A DNA stretch of 64,000 nucleotides from Solilutibacter pythonis (lineage in GTDB: Bacteria > Pseudomonadota > Gammaproteobacteria > Xanthomonadales > Xanthomonadaceae). The position numbers and the translations under genes were made by a program. The notes under the pieces were generated by a model. That model was not told the origin of the DNA and made no database searches. It was given only the letters and a program-made list of their open reading frames with translations. The stretch spans positions 1 through 64,000 of the forward strand of contig NZ_RFLY01000003.1 in the NCBI RefSeq assembly GCF_003697345.1, read 5' to 3'. Below are positions 26,466 through 34,872 of the stretch, one piece after another (positions within the stretch are counted from its first letter, which is position 1; each line of letters opens with the position of its first letter).

Positions 26466-27221
26466 TCATCTCCTCAGGTTGTTTATGGTGTCCATGACCT
26501 GATCGGCGGCTTGGAGGACGCGCGCGTTCATCTGGTAGGCACGTTGCGCCAGCACCAGCGCGGACATTTCCTCGATCAATTCGACATTGGCAAGCTCGAC
26601 GTACCCCTGATGGAGCCGGCCACTTCCTGGATCGCCTGGTTTCAGGTAGATCGCCGTGCCGGCGAGCGCCGTGGGACGGAATAGATTGCCGCCTTGGGAT
26701 TGCAATGCCTCCGGAGCGGCGAATATCGCCAATTCGATGGTCCCTAGAAAACTGTCCCCAACCTCTCCCGGCAGTTGCGCGGTGACTCCGCCATTGGCTG
26801 AAATCCTGAGACCGGAAGCACCCAGCGGCACCTGGAATCCATTAGCCAGTCGCAACCCGCCGGCCGTCACCAAATACCCTTCCGCATCCAGACGAAACTG
26901 CCCGGCGCGCGTATATGCAAGCTCCCCCATGCCATCATCGAGCTCGAAGAACCCGGGGCCTTCTATGGCGACATCCAACGGATTCTGCGTCATTCGCATT
27001 TCTCCGTTCGAAAACAAAGTGGACGTGGAGGCGACGCGCGTACCATTCCCCCTCGATTCGACCACCTTCACCGAAGGCGAGGCAGCGGCCGCGACATCGA
27101 CGAAATTCACCCGCCCCCGCTTGAAGCCCGGCGTTTGCATGTTCGCCACATTGTTGGAGATCACTTCGATCTGTTTCTGCTCGCTACGCAGACCTGTTGC
27201 CGCGATGTGCATGGCATCCAT
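26466..27221 (-). CDS. flgG: distal rod protein FlgG
   Basis: A 251-aa rod protein. The N-terminus MDAMHIAATGLRSEQKQIEV, then NNVANMQTPGFKRGRVNF, is the rod signature; GPGFFELDDGMGELAYTRAG and the C-terminal VELIEEMSALVLAQRAYQMN complete the family pattern. It forms the outer rod through the P and L rings. Confidence 0.95.
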   Translation of the reverse strand: MDAMHIAATGLRSEQKQIEVISNNVANMQTPGFKRGRVNFVDVAAAASPSVKVVESRGNGTRVASTSTLFSNGEMRMTQNPLDVAIEGPGFFELDDGMGELAYTRAGQFRLDAEGYLVTAGGLRLANGFQVPLGASGLRISANGGVTAQLPGEVGDSFLGTIELAIFAAPEALQSQGGNLFRPTALAGTAIYLKPGDPGSGRLHQGYVELANVELIEEMSALVLAQRAYQMNARVLQAADQVMDTINNLRR

Positions 27222-27239
27222 CTATACCCCCTCCGTCAT

Positions 27240-27917
27240 TTATTGACCATCACCCAACCGATTGATCCCGGTATCCAGTACTTTGTCGTAAATAGAAATT
27301 ACCCGTTGCATGGATTCCACATGCCTGGTGGCCTGCATCAGCTGCACCATTTCATCCGCGGCATCCACATTCGATTGCTCAAGCGCCCCTTGAACCACCG
27401 CGCCGCCCCACGGATTCTCGGCACCGTCATACCGATAACGATTGAGACCCGCCGAGATCAGGCGTTCCGGCTTGGCGATATCGACGATTGACAATTGCGC
27501 AAAAGGCCGCCCATCCACGGAAAGCTCCCCACGCCCGTCCACGCTAACCTGGCCCGGGGGTACCTCGATGGGGCCGCCATCGCCCAGCACACGGTCCCCT
27601 TGGGCGTTGACCAGCATGCCTTCACGATCCACCGAGAACGCGCCCGCTCTGGTCAGCATCCGCTCATTACCGCGCATGAGCGTGAAATAGCCGTTTCCAC
27701 GCAACGCGAAATCCAGCGGGCGGGCGGTTTGCGCCAAGGCGCCCTCCCGTCCATCGACATGCTTCTTCAGCCCACCCGCCACCGCGAAATCCGGAATGGC
27801 CTGCGTGCGTCGATATCCAGGGGTGTGCATATTGGCGACGTTATTGCTTATCGTGTTCAGCAACCTCACGTCCTGTCCTAGGCTGCGCGTCACGGCTTGC
27901 AGTATGGGATCTGACAT
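27240..27917 (-). CDS. flgF: rod protein FlgF
   Basis: A 225-aa rod protein related to FlgG, with LLNTISNNVANMHTPGYRRT at the N-terminus, FALRGNGYFTLMRGNERMLT in the middle and ESMQRVISIYDKVLDTGINR at the end. It is the first rod gene after flhA. Which of the two FlgF/G paralogues is proximal is inferred from order and length. Confidence 0.88.
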   Translation of the reverse strand: MSDPILQAVTRSLGQDVRLLNTISNNVANMHTPGYRRTQAIPDFAVAGGLKKHVDGREGALAQTARPLDFALRGNGYFTLMRGNERMLTRAGAFSVDREGMLVNAQGDRVLGDGGPIEVPPGQVSVDGRGELSVDGRPFAQLSIVDIAKPERLISAGLNRYRYDGAENPWGGAVVQGALEQSNVDAADEMVQLMQATRHVESMQRVISIYDKVLDTGINRLGDGQ

Positions 27918-27926
27918 TGGATTACC

Positions 27927-29981
27927 TCACAGGCCATGAACCGTGGCGAAGGCGCGCACTGAGAAATTGGGGGGAACTTCAGTCACCGAGAGCACTGACA
28001 CATAAGGCATCGAGCGATGCAGCAAGCCACGCAACGATCTGCGCAGTGGTGACGGACATAGAAGAATGGGGGCCAGATTCTTGCCCATCATTGCCTCCAC
28101 TTGCCTGCCAAGGTTCTTCATGAACCCATCGAGCTGTGTCACGTCGTCGAAAAGCATGGAGCGTCCCTCCACACGAATATTGCCGAGCAAAGCTCGTTCG
28201 ACATCGGGCGCGAGGGTAAGTACCTGCAATTCCCCTTGCGCGTCTCTCAACGGTTGGCAGATCATCGGCCCCAGGCGTTCACGCGTGCGCTCGGCGAGTT
28301 CCTCGGGAATCTTGGTGGTGCGACCGACATCAACCAGGACTTCGAGGATGGCCTCGATATGCCGGATACTGACTTGCTCCCGAAGCAGTAACTGCAACAC
28401 TCTCTGAACTTCGGAATAACTCAGGACATTGGGAATCAGGTCGTCAATCAGGCTATCGTGACGCCCCCGCAAACGTTGCAGTACCTGTTCGGTATCCGCC
28501 CGCGTCAGCAAATCCGCCGATTGCCGCTTCACCAGCTCGCTCAGGTGCGTCATGAGGACGGTATCGGGATCGACCAGGGTATAACCCGCATTACGGGCAA
28601 ACTGGCGCAGGTCCGCCGATATCCATTGCGCCGGGAGACCATATGTCGGATCCTGGGTTTTTTCACCCTCCAGCTTGACGCGCGCGCCGCCCGGGTCGAT
28701 CGCCATCACCTGCTCCACTCGCAATTCGCCCTTACCGACCAGCGAACCTTGGAAGTGGATCTCATATCCATCCGCGGGCAGCCCGGACTGTGGTCGCGTT
28801 TGTACCTTGGGCAGCACAAACCCCAGGTCCTGGGCCAATTGCTTGCGCAAATTGTTGATACGGTCCGGCAGATCGCTTCCAGCGCCGATGAATGTCTGCG
28901 CCAAGTTCGTCCCCAGCCGAATTTCCACAGGTTCGACACGCAGGGCCTGCTGTATTTCATCCGACTCGGGTGCCGCGATAGCATTTTCACCATTCGCCTG
29001 CTCACCATGACTGCTGGCATCGACAGGTTTACGCATGATGAACCAGACCAACCCAGCCACCATGGCGAATGCCAGCAGCACTGGCCATTTCGGAAAGCCG
29101 GGCATCGCCAGCATCACCAACAACATCAATCCGACGATCGCGAGCGACTTCGGGTTGCCCGCGACCTGTTTTGGAATTTCAGAGCCCAGGTGTGCATCGG
29201 CGGCGGCACGGGTAATGATGATGCCAGTCGCCGTCGCGATTATCAGCGATGGAATCTGGGTGACGATGCCATCACCAATGGTCAGCAGGGTAAAGCGCTG
29301 AACCGCTTCGCCCCACGACATGCCCATTTGCACGATGCCGATGGACAGACCACCGATGATATTGACGAGGATAATCACGATACCGGCAATTGCATCGCCC
29401 TTCACGAACTTTGTGGCGCCATCCATGGCGCCGTAGAAATTCGCTTCCTTCTCGATCAAGGCACGTCGTTGTCTGGCCTCGTGCTGATCGATGAGGCCCA
29501 TGTTCATATCGGCATCGATGCTCATCTGCTTGCCGGGCATGCTGTCCAGAATGAATCGCGCGGCGACTTCGGCCACGCGCTGCGCGCCGCTGGTCACGAC
29601 GATGTACTGCACCACCACCAGGATCAAGAACACCACCACGCCAACGACGTAGTTGCCGCCAATGACGAACTCGCCAATCGCATTGATTACCCGCCCGGCA
29701 TCGGCGCCATTCAGGATCAAACGTGTGGCCGAGACATTCAGGGACAGGCGCAGCAGGGTTGCCAACAGAAGTATGGTGGGAAAGGTCGAGAACTTGAGTG
29801 GTGTCTCGGTGAAAAAAGTCACCAGCAGAATCAGCAGAGCCAAGGTGATATTCAGCACCAGCAGCAAGTCGAGCAAGGGCGAGGGCGTCGGAACGAACAG
29901 CACGACGAGCACACCCAATACCAGCGCGATCAGCGCAAGATCGCGCTTGCTACCCCATAATTGATCCCATAGCGCTTTCAT
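27927..29981 (-). CDS. flhA: flagellar export gate protein FlhA
   Basis: A 684-aa export gate protein with an N-terminal half of about eight membrane helices (LLDLLLVLNITLALLILLVT; VVGVVVFLILVVVQYIVVTS) and a cytoplasmic half forming the nonameric ring that receives chaperone-substrate complexes. The conserved loop ARFILDSMPGKQMSIDADMN is intact. The length is normal. The ATG at 29981 overlaps the flhB stop as ATGA; an upstream start 11 codons earlier would overlap flhB more. Confidence 0.95.
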   Translation of the reverse strand: MKALWDQLWGSKRDLALIALVLGVLVVLFVPTPSPLLDLLLVLNITLALLILLVTFFTETPLKFSTFPTILLLATLLRLSLNVSATRLILNGADAGRVINAIGEFVIGGNYVVGVVVFLILVVVQYIVVTSGAQRVAEVAARFILDSMPGKQMSIDADMNMGLIDQHEARQRRALIEKEANFYGAMDGATKFVKGDAIAGIVIILVNIIGGLSIGIVQMGMSWGEAVQRFTLLTIGDGIVTQIPSLIIATATGIIITRAAADAHLGSEIPKQVAGNPKSLAIVGLMLLVMLAMPGFPKWPVLLAFAMVAGLVWFIMRKPVDASSHGEQANGENAIAAPESDEIQQALRVEPVEIRLGTNLAQTFIGAGSDLPDRINNLRKQLAQDLGFVLPKVQTRPQSGLPADGYEIHFQGSLVGKGELRVEQVMAIDPGGARVKLEGEKTQDPTYGLPAQWISADLRQFARNAGYTLVDPDTVLMTHLSELVKRQSADLLTRADTEQVLQRLRGRHDSLIDDLIPNVLSYSEVQRVLQLLLREQVSIRHIEAILEVLVDVGRTTKIPEELAERTRERLGPMICQPLRDAQGELQVLTLAPDVERALLGNIRVEGRSMLFDDVTQLDGFMKNLGRQVEAMMGKNLAPILLCPSPLRRSLRGLLHRSMPYVSVLSVTEVPPNFSVRAFATVHGL

Positions 29982-31054
29982 CGCCTCGGCATGCCTCCCG
30001 GTAATGAGGCCCACAATTCACGATAAACCGGCACCAGCGGCGCATAGCGCGCATACGGGATCATTTCATCGATCTGGCATTCCTTGTACAGGGCACGCGC
30101 CAATGGTGGATTACGTACGATTGGCACGCGGTGTTTTACCGCGCGCTCCCGGATACGCGCACTCAACAACCCAGCGCCTTTGGCGATTACCACCGGCGCC
30201 ACGGTTTCTCCCGGCCGGTAACGCAGCGCCACCGCAACATGGGTGGGGTTGGCGAGAATCACGTCGGCTTCCCGCACGCGCCCAAGCGCCTTGGTCTTCT
30301 TCAGCAGATCACGCAGCAATTGTTTCTGTTTGCTCTTGACGCTCGGGTCGCCATCGCGTCGCTTGATCTCGTCCTTGAGCTCACGACGGCTCATGCGCAT
30401 CTTTTTCATGAATTCCCGGCGCGCGAACAACAAATCGGCCAAGGCGACGAGTGACAGCAAGCCCACCACATACAATGACGTCTTGGCGAACGCCTTCAGC
30501 CATACCTGCCCAATTTCGGGTGGCGCAACCATGGTGACGGATTCGATCAACACACCCGCTTCGGACACGAAAAACGCGCAGAGCCCGAGCAACAGGACCG
30601 CCTTGGCAGTCAACTTGCCTAACTCCCAAACCGTTCGGAACGAGAACACGCGCCGAACGACCTGCATTGGATGCATGCGTTTGAAATCGGGCTTGAGTGG
30701 ATGCGTGGTAAACATCGGCCCGGTCTGGAGTACGTTTCCCAGCACCCCGGCCACGATCAGGCCGATAATCAAAGGCATGAATGCCTGCCACAACGGGGAA
30801 TATAGTTGCGCGCTCCAGGCCAGCAACGCGCGGTCGAGCCGTGGCGCGTCCCCGGCCAACTCGATCATGCGGCCAGTGGAGCGCGCCAGTACACGAGCGA
30901 TGTCCACGACGCTCAGCGCCATGATGGCGGCAAAGGTGATCATCACCACCGCGCCCACCATGTCCGGACTCTTCGCCACTTCGCCACGCTTGCGCGCCTC
31001 CTGCAAACGATATGGAGTTGGTTGCTCGGTCTTGTCCTGGTCGCCCTTTTGCAC
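29978..31054 (-). CDS. flhB: export specificity switch protein FlhB
   Basis: A 358-aa FlhB with four membrane helices and a cytoplasmic domain. The autocleavage motif NPTH falls at residues 269-272, exactly where it is in enteric FlhB, when the GTG at 31054 is used; this supports that start, one base after the fliR stop. The N-terminus DKTEQPTPYRLQEARKRGEV is typical. Cleavage at NPTH lets FlhB switch export from rod/hook to late substrates, so a late substrate class should exist. Confidence 0.95.
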   Translation of the reverse strand: MQKGDQDKTEQPTPYRLQEARKRGEVAKSPDMVGAVVMITFAAIMALSVVDIARVLARSTGRMIELAGDAPRLDRALLAWSAQLYSPLWQAFMPLIIGLIVAGVLGNVLQTGPMFTTHPLKPDFKRMHPMQVVRRVFSFRTVWELGKLTAKAVLLLGLCAFFVSEAGVLIESVTMVAPPEIGQVWLKAFAKTSLYVVGLLSLVALADLLFARREFMKKMRMSRRELKDEIKRRDGDPSVKSKQKQLLRDLLKKTKALGRVREADVILANPTHVAVALRYRPGETVAPVVIAKGAGLLSARIRERAVKHRVPIVRNPPLARALYKECQIDEMIPYARYAPLVPVYRELWASLPGGMPRR

Positions 31055-31055
31055 C

Positions 31056-31823
31056 CTAGCCCCCCAAAATTTCCGGAATCCGGCCCAAGGCATCGCCAAA
31101 TAAACGTCCAAGCAGGGCGGGTATGAAAGGCATGGTCGCGGCAAACAGCAGCATGGCCACGGCAACCTTCAACGGCAGAGCAAGGAAGTAGACGTTGGCC
31201 TGCGGCATCGACCGGCTGGTATAGGCCACGCCGACATCCACCACGAACAGGCCAAGCATGACCGGCGCGACTACCAGCACGGCCAGCAGGAAACTTTTCC
31301 CCAGCAAGGCCATGAATCCTTGCAGCTGCCAGCCCGCGCCATTACCTCCCACCGGCAGGACATGAGTGCTGGCAACCAGAGCGCGGTAAAGCTCGACGTG
31401 CAGGTCGAGCACGAAGAAGATCACGGTACCCAGCAAAGTCAATGCGGTACCCAGCAGCGACTGCATGTCGCTTTGCCCGCCTGGCTGGAACAACGCCGCC
31501 GCACCGAGGCCCGCCTGCATGTCCAGCAACCAGCCACTCATGTGCAATGCGGCCTTCGGCAGCATCACGACCATCCCGAATACCATGCCAATTATCAGCT
31601 CATGGACAATCGCCGCCATCCAGCCGACCACATTGCCCCCCTGCCAGACCATCGGCAGCTTGGGCATGGACAACACGGTGAGCCAGGCCAGCGCCAATGC
31701 CAACACGATGCGCACCAATGCCGGCGCCCATGCCAGTGGCGACATTGCCGGGAGCACGACCGCAGGCACATATCGGACGAAGGCAAGAACGACCAACATC
31801 GCAAGGTTGCCGAGCGCTTCCAT
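31056..31823 (-). CDS. fliR: flagellar export gate protein FliR
   Basis: A 255-aa integral membrane protein with six or so hydrophobic helices and the family segment FVVDVGVAYTSRSMPQANVY, then FLALPLKVAVAMLLF. It forms the gate with FliP and FliQ. The ATG at 31823 shares a base with the fliQ stop; a GTG one codon earlier is equally possible. Confidence 0.93.
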   Translation of the reverse strand: MEALGNLAMLVVLAFVRYVPAVVLPAMSPLAWAPALVRIVLALALAWLTVLSMPKLPMVWQGGNVVGWMAAIVHELIIGMVFGMVVMLPKAALHMSGWLLDMQAGLGAAALFQPGGQSDMQSLLGTALTLLGTVIFFVLDLHVELYRALVASTHVLPVGGNGAGWQLQGFMALLGKSFLLAVLVVAPVMLGLFVVDVGVAYTSRSMPQANVYFLALPLKVAVAMLLFAATMPFIPALLGRLFGDALGRIPEILGG

Positions 31824-32086
31824 CACATGCTCCCCGCGACTTCGAACATGCGCCGGGCCAATTGAATCGCGATCGATAGCATCCAGCTACCGAAAAAGAT
31901 CAGCATCAACGCAACCACGATGATCTTTGGCACGAAGGTCAGCGTCATTTCCTGAATCTGCGTGACCACCTGGATGATCGAGATCAATAACCCCACCGCC
32001 AGGGTCGCAATCAGAATGGGGGCCGCGATCTTGATGGCGGCAAGTAAAGCCTCGGTCATGAGGCGAACTGCGAAGTCGCTATCCAT
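31823..32086 (-). CDS. fliQ: flagellar export gate protein FliQ
   Basis: An 87-aa protein with two membrane helices (IAAPILIATLAVGLLISIIQ; FVPKIIVVALMLIFFGSWML) and the family loop VVTQIQEMTLTFVPK. The length is normal. It follows the TPR gene after seven bases. Confidence 0.95.
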   Translation of the reverse strand: MDSDFAVRLMTEALLAAIKIAAPILIATLAVGLLISIIQVVTQIQEMTLTFVPKIIVVALMLIFFGSWMLSIAIQLARRMFEVAGSM

Positions 32087-32093
32087 GGGGCTT

Positions 32094-33326
32094 CTAGGCG
32101 GTATGGGCGTTGAGTAACGTCTTGAGCCGCCGAGCGAATTCGCTTGCCTGCATCCGGCTTCCCGCAGCGTGCACTATATCGGCGATGATTGCGTTGCTGC
32201 CTTCCTGATCGCCCCGCGACTCGCGTATCAGCGCTTCCGCGTAACGTGCGGTCATCGCGTTTGGATCCAGGCGCAAGGCGCGTTTGATTTCTTGCTCGGC
32301 TTTGGCTTCATCACCACGGAGTGCCGCGATCAAGGCCAGTCCGCCATGGGTATCACCAAAGTTGCGATCCAGATCATAAGCGGCGTGATAGGAAGCCTCC
32401 GCGGCAAGCTGGTCTCCCTGTAGCAACTGCGCCCAAGCCAGCGCATGCCAGGTACCGATGTGATCCGGCATCGCCTTGACCGCGGCCTCGAACACCGGCC
32501 GGGCATCATCAACGCGGTTCTGCGACATGAGCACTTGCCCGTAACCCGACAGCACGCGTCCCGAGTTCGGATGACGCTGCAATGTCGCCCGATAGGCCGC
32601 CGAGGCGGCAGCGGTATCTTGCCGCCACAGCGAAAGCGTACCCGACACCAGTAATGCCTCGTGTTGCTCGGGATACAACGCCAAGCACGCATCCGCGGCC
32701 ACCCGCGCCTCCAAGAGGCGATCACCATCGAGCAGGGCCAGGGCTTTGACGCCCATGGCCGAGGCGGCCTGCGGATGCGTGGCAAGCACTACATCAAGCG
32801 CCTCGACCGCGCCGTCGTAGTCTTCGCACATCAACAAGACCCGCGCATGCAGCACGCCGAGTTCGGGTACGGCGGCCCAGTGCCCGCGCGTGGGCAAAAG
32901 TGTCTCCAATGCCTGCTGCGGACGCCGTTGGCAAAGTTGCGCAAACGCCAAGTCGTGCCGTAACGACAAACCATCCTGACCGCCCTGCAATAACTCTTGC
33001 AGGTGATGCTCAGCCACCGCGTAATCGCCCCGCAGCAGTGCGATCCTGCATTGCCGGAAGCGCATCGCTTCCGACAAGCCAGCACTTTTTACCGCGCTTT
33101 CCAGTACCAGTTCCGCCTCGTCGACTTGGCCTTCCGCGAGCAATTCGTCGACCAATTCACAGGCCAGTTCCACGTTCCCCGGATCGGATTCCCAGTAGCC
33201 GCGAAGACGCGCAGCACGTACCCCTACTTCCTTAAACACAAACGTACCTCCAGTTACGCCTGACTTCCCTGTGATGTGGCCCGAGGCATCGAATCCCCCC
33301 TCGGGACTTGAGGCAAACGCCGACAT
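32094..33326 (-). CDS. TPR-repeat protein leading the flagellar operon
   Basis: A protein of up to 410 aa made of TPR-like helical repeats throughout (for example ALLRGDYAVAEHHLQELLQG, ALDVVLATHPQAASAMGVKA, AEQEIKRALRLDPNAMTARY). No membrane segment or signal peptide, so probably cytoplasmic. A GTG at 33239 preceded by GGAGGT with six-base spacing is a good alternative start and would give 381 aa; the ATG at 33326 has no clear ribosome site. TPR proteins often act as type III secretion chaperones or scaffolds. Its place just before fliQ suggests a role in this apparatus, but no known flagellar TPR family is recognised. Confidence 0.75.
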   Translation of the reverse strand: MSAFASSPEGGFDASGHITGKSGVTGGTFVFKEVGVRAARLRGYWESDPGNVELACELVDELLAEGQVDEAELVLESAVKSAGLSEAMRFRQCRIALLRGDYAVAEHHLQELLQGGQDGLSLRHDLAFAQLCQRRPQQALETLLPTRGHWAAVPELGVLHARVLLMCEDYDGAVEALDVVLATHPQAASAMGVKALALLDGDRLLEARVAADACLALYPEQHEALLVSGTLSLWRQDTAAASAAYRATLQRHPNSGRVLSGYGQVLMSQNRVDDARPVFEAAVKAMPDHIGTWHALAWAQLLQGDQLAAEASYHAAYDLDRNFGDTHGGLALIAALRGDEAKAEQEIKRALRLDPNAMTARYAEALIRESRGDQEGSNAIIADIVHAAGSRMQASEFARRLKTLLNAHTA

Positions 33327-33383
33327 TCACACAGCGTTCACGACATGAACTATCTATCAGATGAAAAGCCGCCTGACCATAAA

Positions 33384-33389
33384 TATTTA
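33384..33389 (-). promoter_or_regulatory. candidate -10 element of the main flagellar operon
   Basis: TAAATA on the minus strand inside an AT-rich island. A start site six to nine bases further on would put the CRP-like site at about -40, the class II position. Confidence 0.4.
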
Positions 33390-33407
33390 ACCACGAATGT
33401 CTTTATT

Positions 33408-33423
33408 TGTGATGCACATCACT
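33408..33423. promoter_or_regulatory. CRP/Clp-type binding site
   Basis: The plus strand reads TGTGATGCACATCACT, one mismatch from the symmetric CRP/Clp consensus TGTGA-N6-TCACA, with AT-rich flanks. It lies 82 bases before the TPR-fliQ operon start codon and is the only such site I noticed in the block. In Xanthomonadaceae, Clp is the CRP homologue. Confidence 0.65.
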
Positions 33424-33447
33424 ATTTTTCTGGCCTATCATCACTCA

Positions 33448-33825
33448 TCAGTCTTGCTTTCTCAATTTGTCGATAAGCAGGGAAAAAGCCGCCAGGTGTA
33501 GTGGGCTGCCTTCAAGCGCCTGGGTTATCGCTTCAAGCATGGGCCGCCATTCGGCATGCTCGCGAAGCTCCGGGCCGAACTCCCACAGCAACATCGCGCG
33601 CACCATCCGGCGACGCGCCATGCGCTGGCTCCCTTCATCGGCCAGGTCGGCCTGCCGGGCGATTTCAGTCAATTCATTGCGCAACGCCTGCCGATCATGG
33701 CCAAGCGCCACGGTGCGGGCTTTGCCCGCCTTCCGCGGGTTGCCCGTACGCTCGACTTTCCGCACCATTTCGCCGCGCAAGGCGGCAAGCAATTGCGAGG
33801 TGGGACCTGGCGGGTCCACCGCCAT
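33448..33825 (-). CDS. unknown 125-aa protein in the TPR pair upstream of the flagellar operon
   Basis: A small, largely helical, charged protein (ALRGEMVRKVERTGNPRKAG, then RRRMVRAMLLWEFGPELREH). No signal peptide or membrane helix. Its ATG shares a base with the stop of the TPR gene upstream, so the two are probably coupled. I recognise no family. The pattern of basic N-terminus and amphipathic C-terminus would suit a small chaperone or regulator, but that is a guess. Confidence 0.7.
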   Translation of the reverse strand: MAVDPPGPTSQLLAALRGEMVRKVERTGNPRKAGKARTVALGHDRQALRNELTEIARQADLADEGSQRMARRRMVRAMLLWEFGPELREHAEWRPMLEAITQALEGSPLHLAAFSLLIDKLRKQD

Positions 33826-34394
33826 CAGTGCCTGCCCTGCCCTTGATAGGCGCCCAGGAATCGCGGGACGATGGCCGGTTCTTCCTCGACGAGCAGTTCC
33901 TGGGTGGCTGAGTTGGATTGCGACCCAAGCAGACGATCACGCAGGTTTTTCATGTCCAGTGCAAGCGCCGGAATCGGCTGGGGCAGCGCCATGCCTTGTT
34001 CGAGTTCGCGCACGGAAGCCGCCACGTCCTCATCGCCAGCCGCGCAGAGCCCCCGGGCATAGGCGCCAAGCGCATCGTGCATCACGGTCAGCGGGTTCAG
34101 CACCTGTCTGGCTTCGTTGAGTTCCCCCTTGAGCAAGAGCAATTGCCCCAGTTGGAAACGGGCGGACACCAGCTCCGGCGCGATCTCCACGGTCTTGCGG
34201 AACTCCTCCTCCGCACGGTCCATCATGCCCAACTGGGCATGCTGGGCCGCCAGGAGGTATTGGGCATAGACATTGCCGGGCTCACGTTCCAGCAGGGTCT
34301 TGAGCATGATCACCGAATCCGCATCGCGGCCGTTATTCATGGCGTCCAGGGAGAGGCGTAGCAGTTCTTCGTTGTCGAGTTTGACGAAATCCAT
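33825..34394 (-). CDS. small TPR-repeat protein
   Basis: A 189-aa protein with about three TPR units (SVIMLKTLLEREPGNVYAQY; AEEEFRKTVEIAPELVSARF; GQLLLLKGELNEARQVLNPL) and a C-terminal tail. The start is taken at MDFVKLDNEELL (34394); the frame extends another 34 codons upstream from a TTG, but that part looks non-coding. The ribosome site is weak. Related in type to the longer TPR gene 0.5 kb downstream; together they bracket the unknown 125-aa gene. Confidence 0.75.
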   Translation of the reverse strand: MDFVKLDNEELLRLSLDAMNNGRDADSVIMLKTLLEREPGNVYAQYLLAAQHAQLGMMDRAEEEFRKTVEIAPELVSARFQLGQLLLLKGELNEARQVLNPLTVMHDALGAYARGLCAAGDEDVAASVRELEQGMALPQPIPALALDMKNLRDRLLGSQSNSATQELLVEEEPAIVPRFLGAYQGQGRH

Positions 34395-34493
34395 TCGGAA
34401 TGAGCCAGGTGGAATGATGGGATTGCGACCAGAGCCGGCACTTTGGGCAACGCCGGTACGGCATCTTGTGTCCCAACCGGAGTCACAGGTACC

Positions 34494-34520
34494 CAATCCA
34501 CCGACAGCCTGGATTGTTTA
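34494..34520 (-). promoter_or_regulatory. candidate sigma-28-like motif upstream of the TPR pair
   Basis: On the minus strand TAAAC, 14 bases, then GTGGATTG. It shares TAAAC and TGGAT at identical spacing with the motif before the RHS gene. It ends 100 bases before the TPR start. Only partial agreement with the FliA consensus. Confidence 0.25.
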
Positions 34521-34789
34521 GCCCACCAATCAGCTTTCGTTCAGGGATGCCAGTGCGCAAGCGTCCAGGGTCAAATCAACGACAATGCGGCCAGCCCCCG
34601 GGAGCGGCCCGCTTCCAACCATGCACATCCATCACGGTGCCCGGTACACGGCGTTTGCGCTGCGTTGGGTGTCCAGGAAATCAACCGAACCGCCCCGGCG
34701 CTGGCTGTGCGCGTTCCGGTGCAGATTTACCGGCAACACGCCTGTATTTCGCCCCCCTATGCACGCCATGGCCACGTCTTTCCTGGCTT

Positions 34790-34839
34790 GGGCGTGGCAG
34801 GACTCTCATCTGCAAGGGCTTTAGGCAGCGATGACGCCC
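34790..34839 (-). other. possible degraded tRNA-like end
   Basis: On the minus strand GGGCGT and ACGCCC (perfect complements) enclose 38 bases ending in GCAG-N9-CTGCC, which looks like the T-arm and acceptor end of a tRNA. The loop lacks TTCGA and the total is too short for a tRNA. It could be a remnant left by integration, or chance. Confidence 0.2.
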
Positions 34840-34854
34840 CTCGCCGGAGCGAGG
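34839..34854 (-). terminator. weak hairpin downstream of ssb
   Basis: CCTCGC and GCGAGG pair around a four-base loop 19 bases after the ssb stop. There is no T-run, so termination is uncertain. Confidence 0.3.
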
Positions 34855-34872
34855 AGCGCTGAGACGAACCAT

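Larger units (their letters stand above)
34395..34872. other. junction between the low-GC flagellar block and the chromosome
   Basis: About 480 bases without a supported gene. It holds the candidate promoter of the TPR pair, a possible tRNA-like remnant and a weak hairpin after ssb. Open frames seen on the plus strand (about 60-150 codons) have no ribosome site and overlap each other. Confidence 0.6.

Noticed and set aside
28458-29960. Plus-strand open frame of 500 codons
   Set aside because: Antisense shadow of flhA; His/Gln-rich product with no family features.
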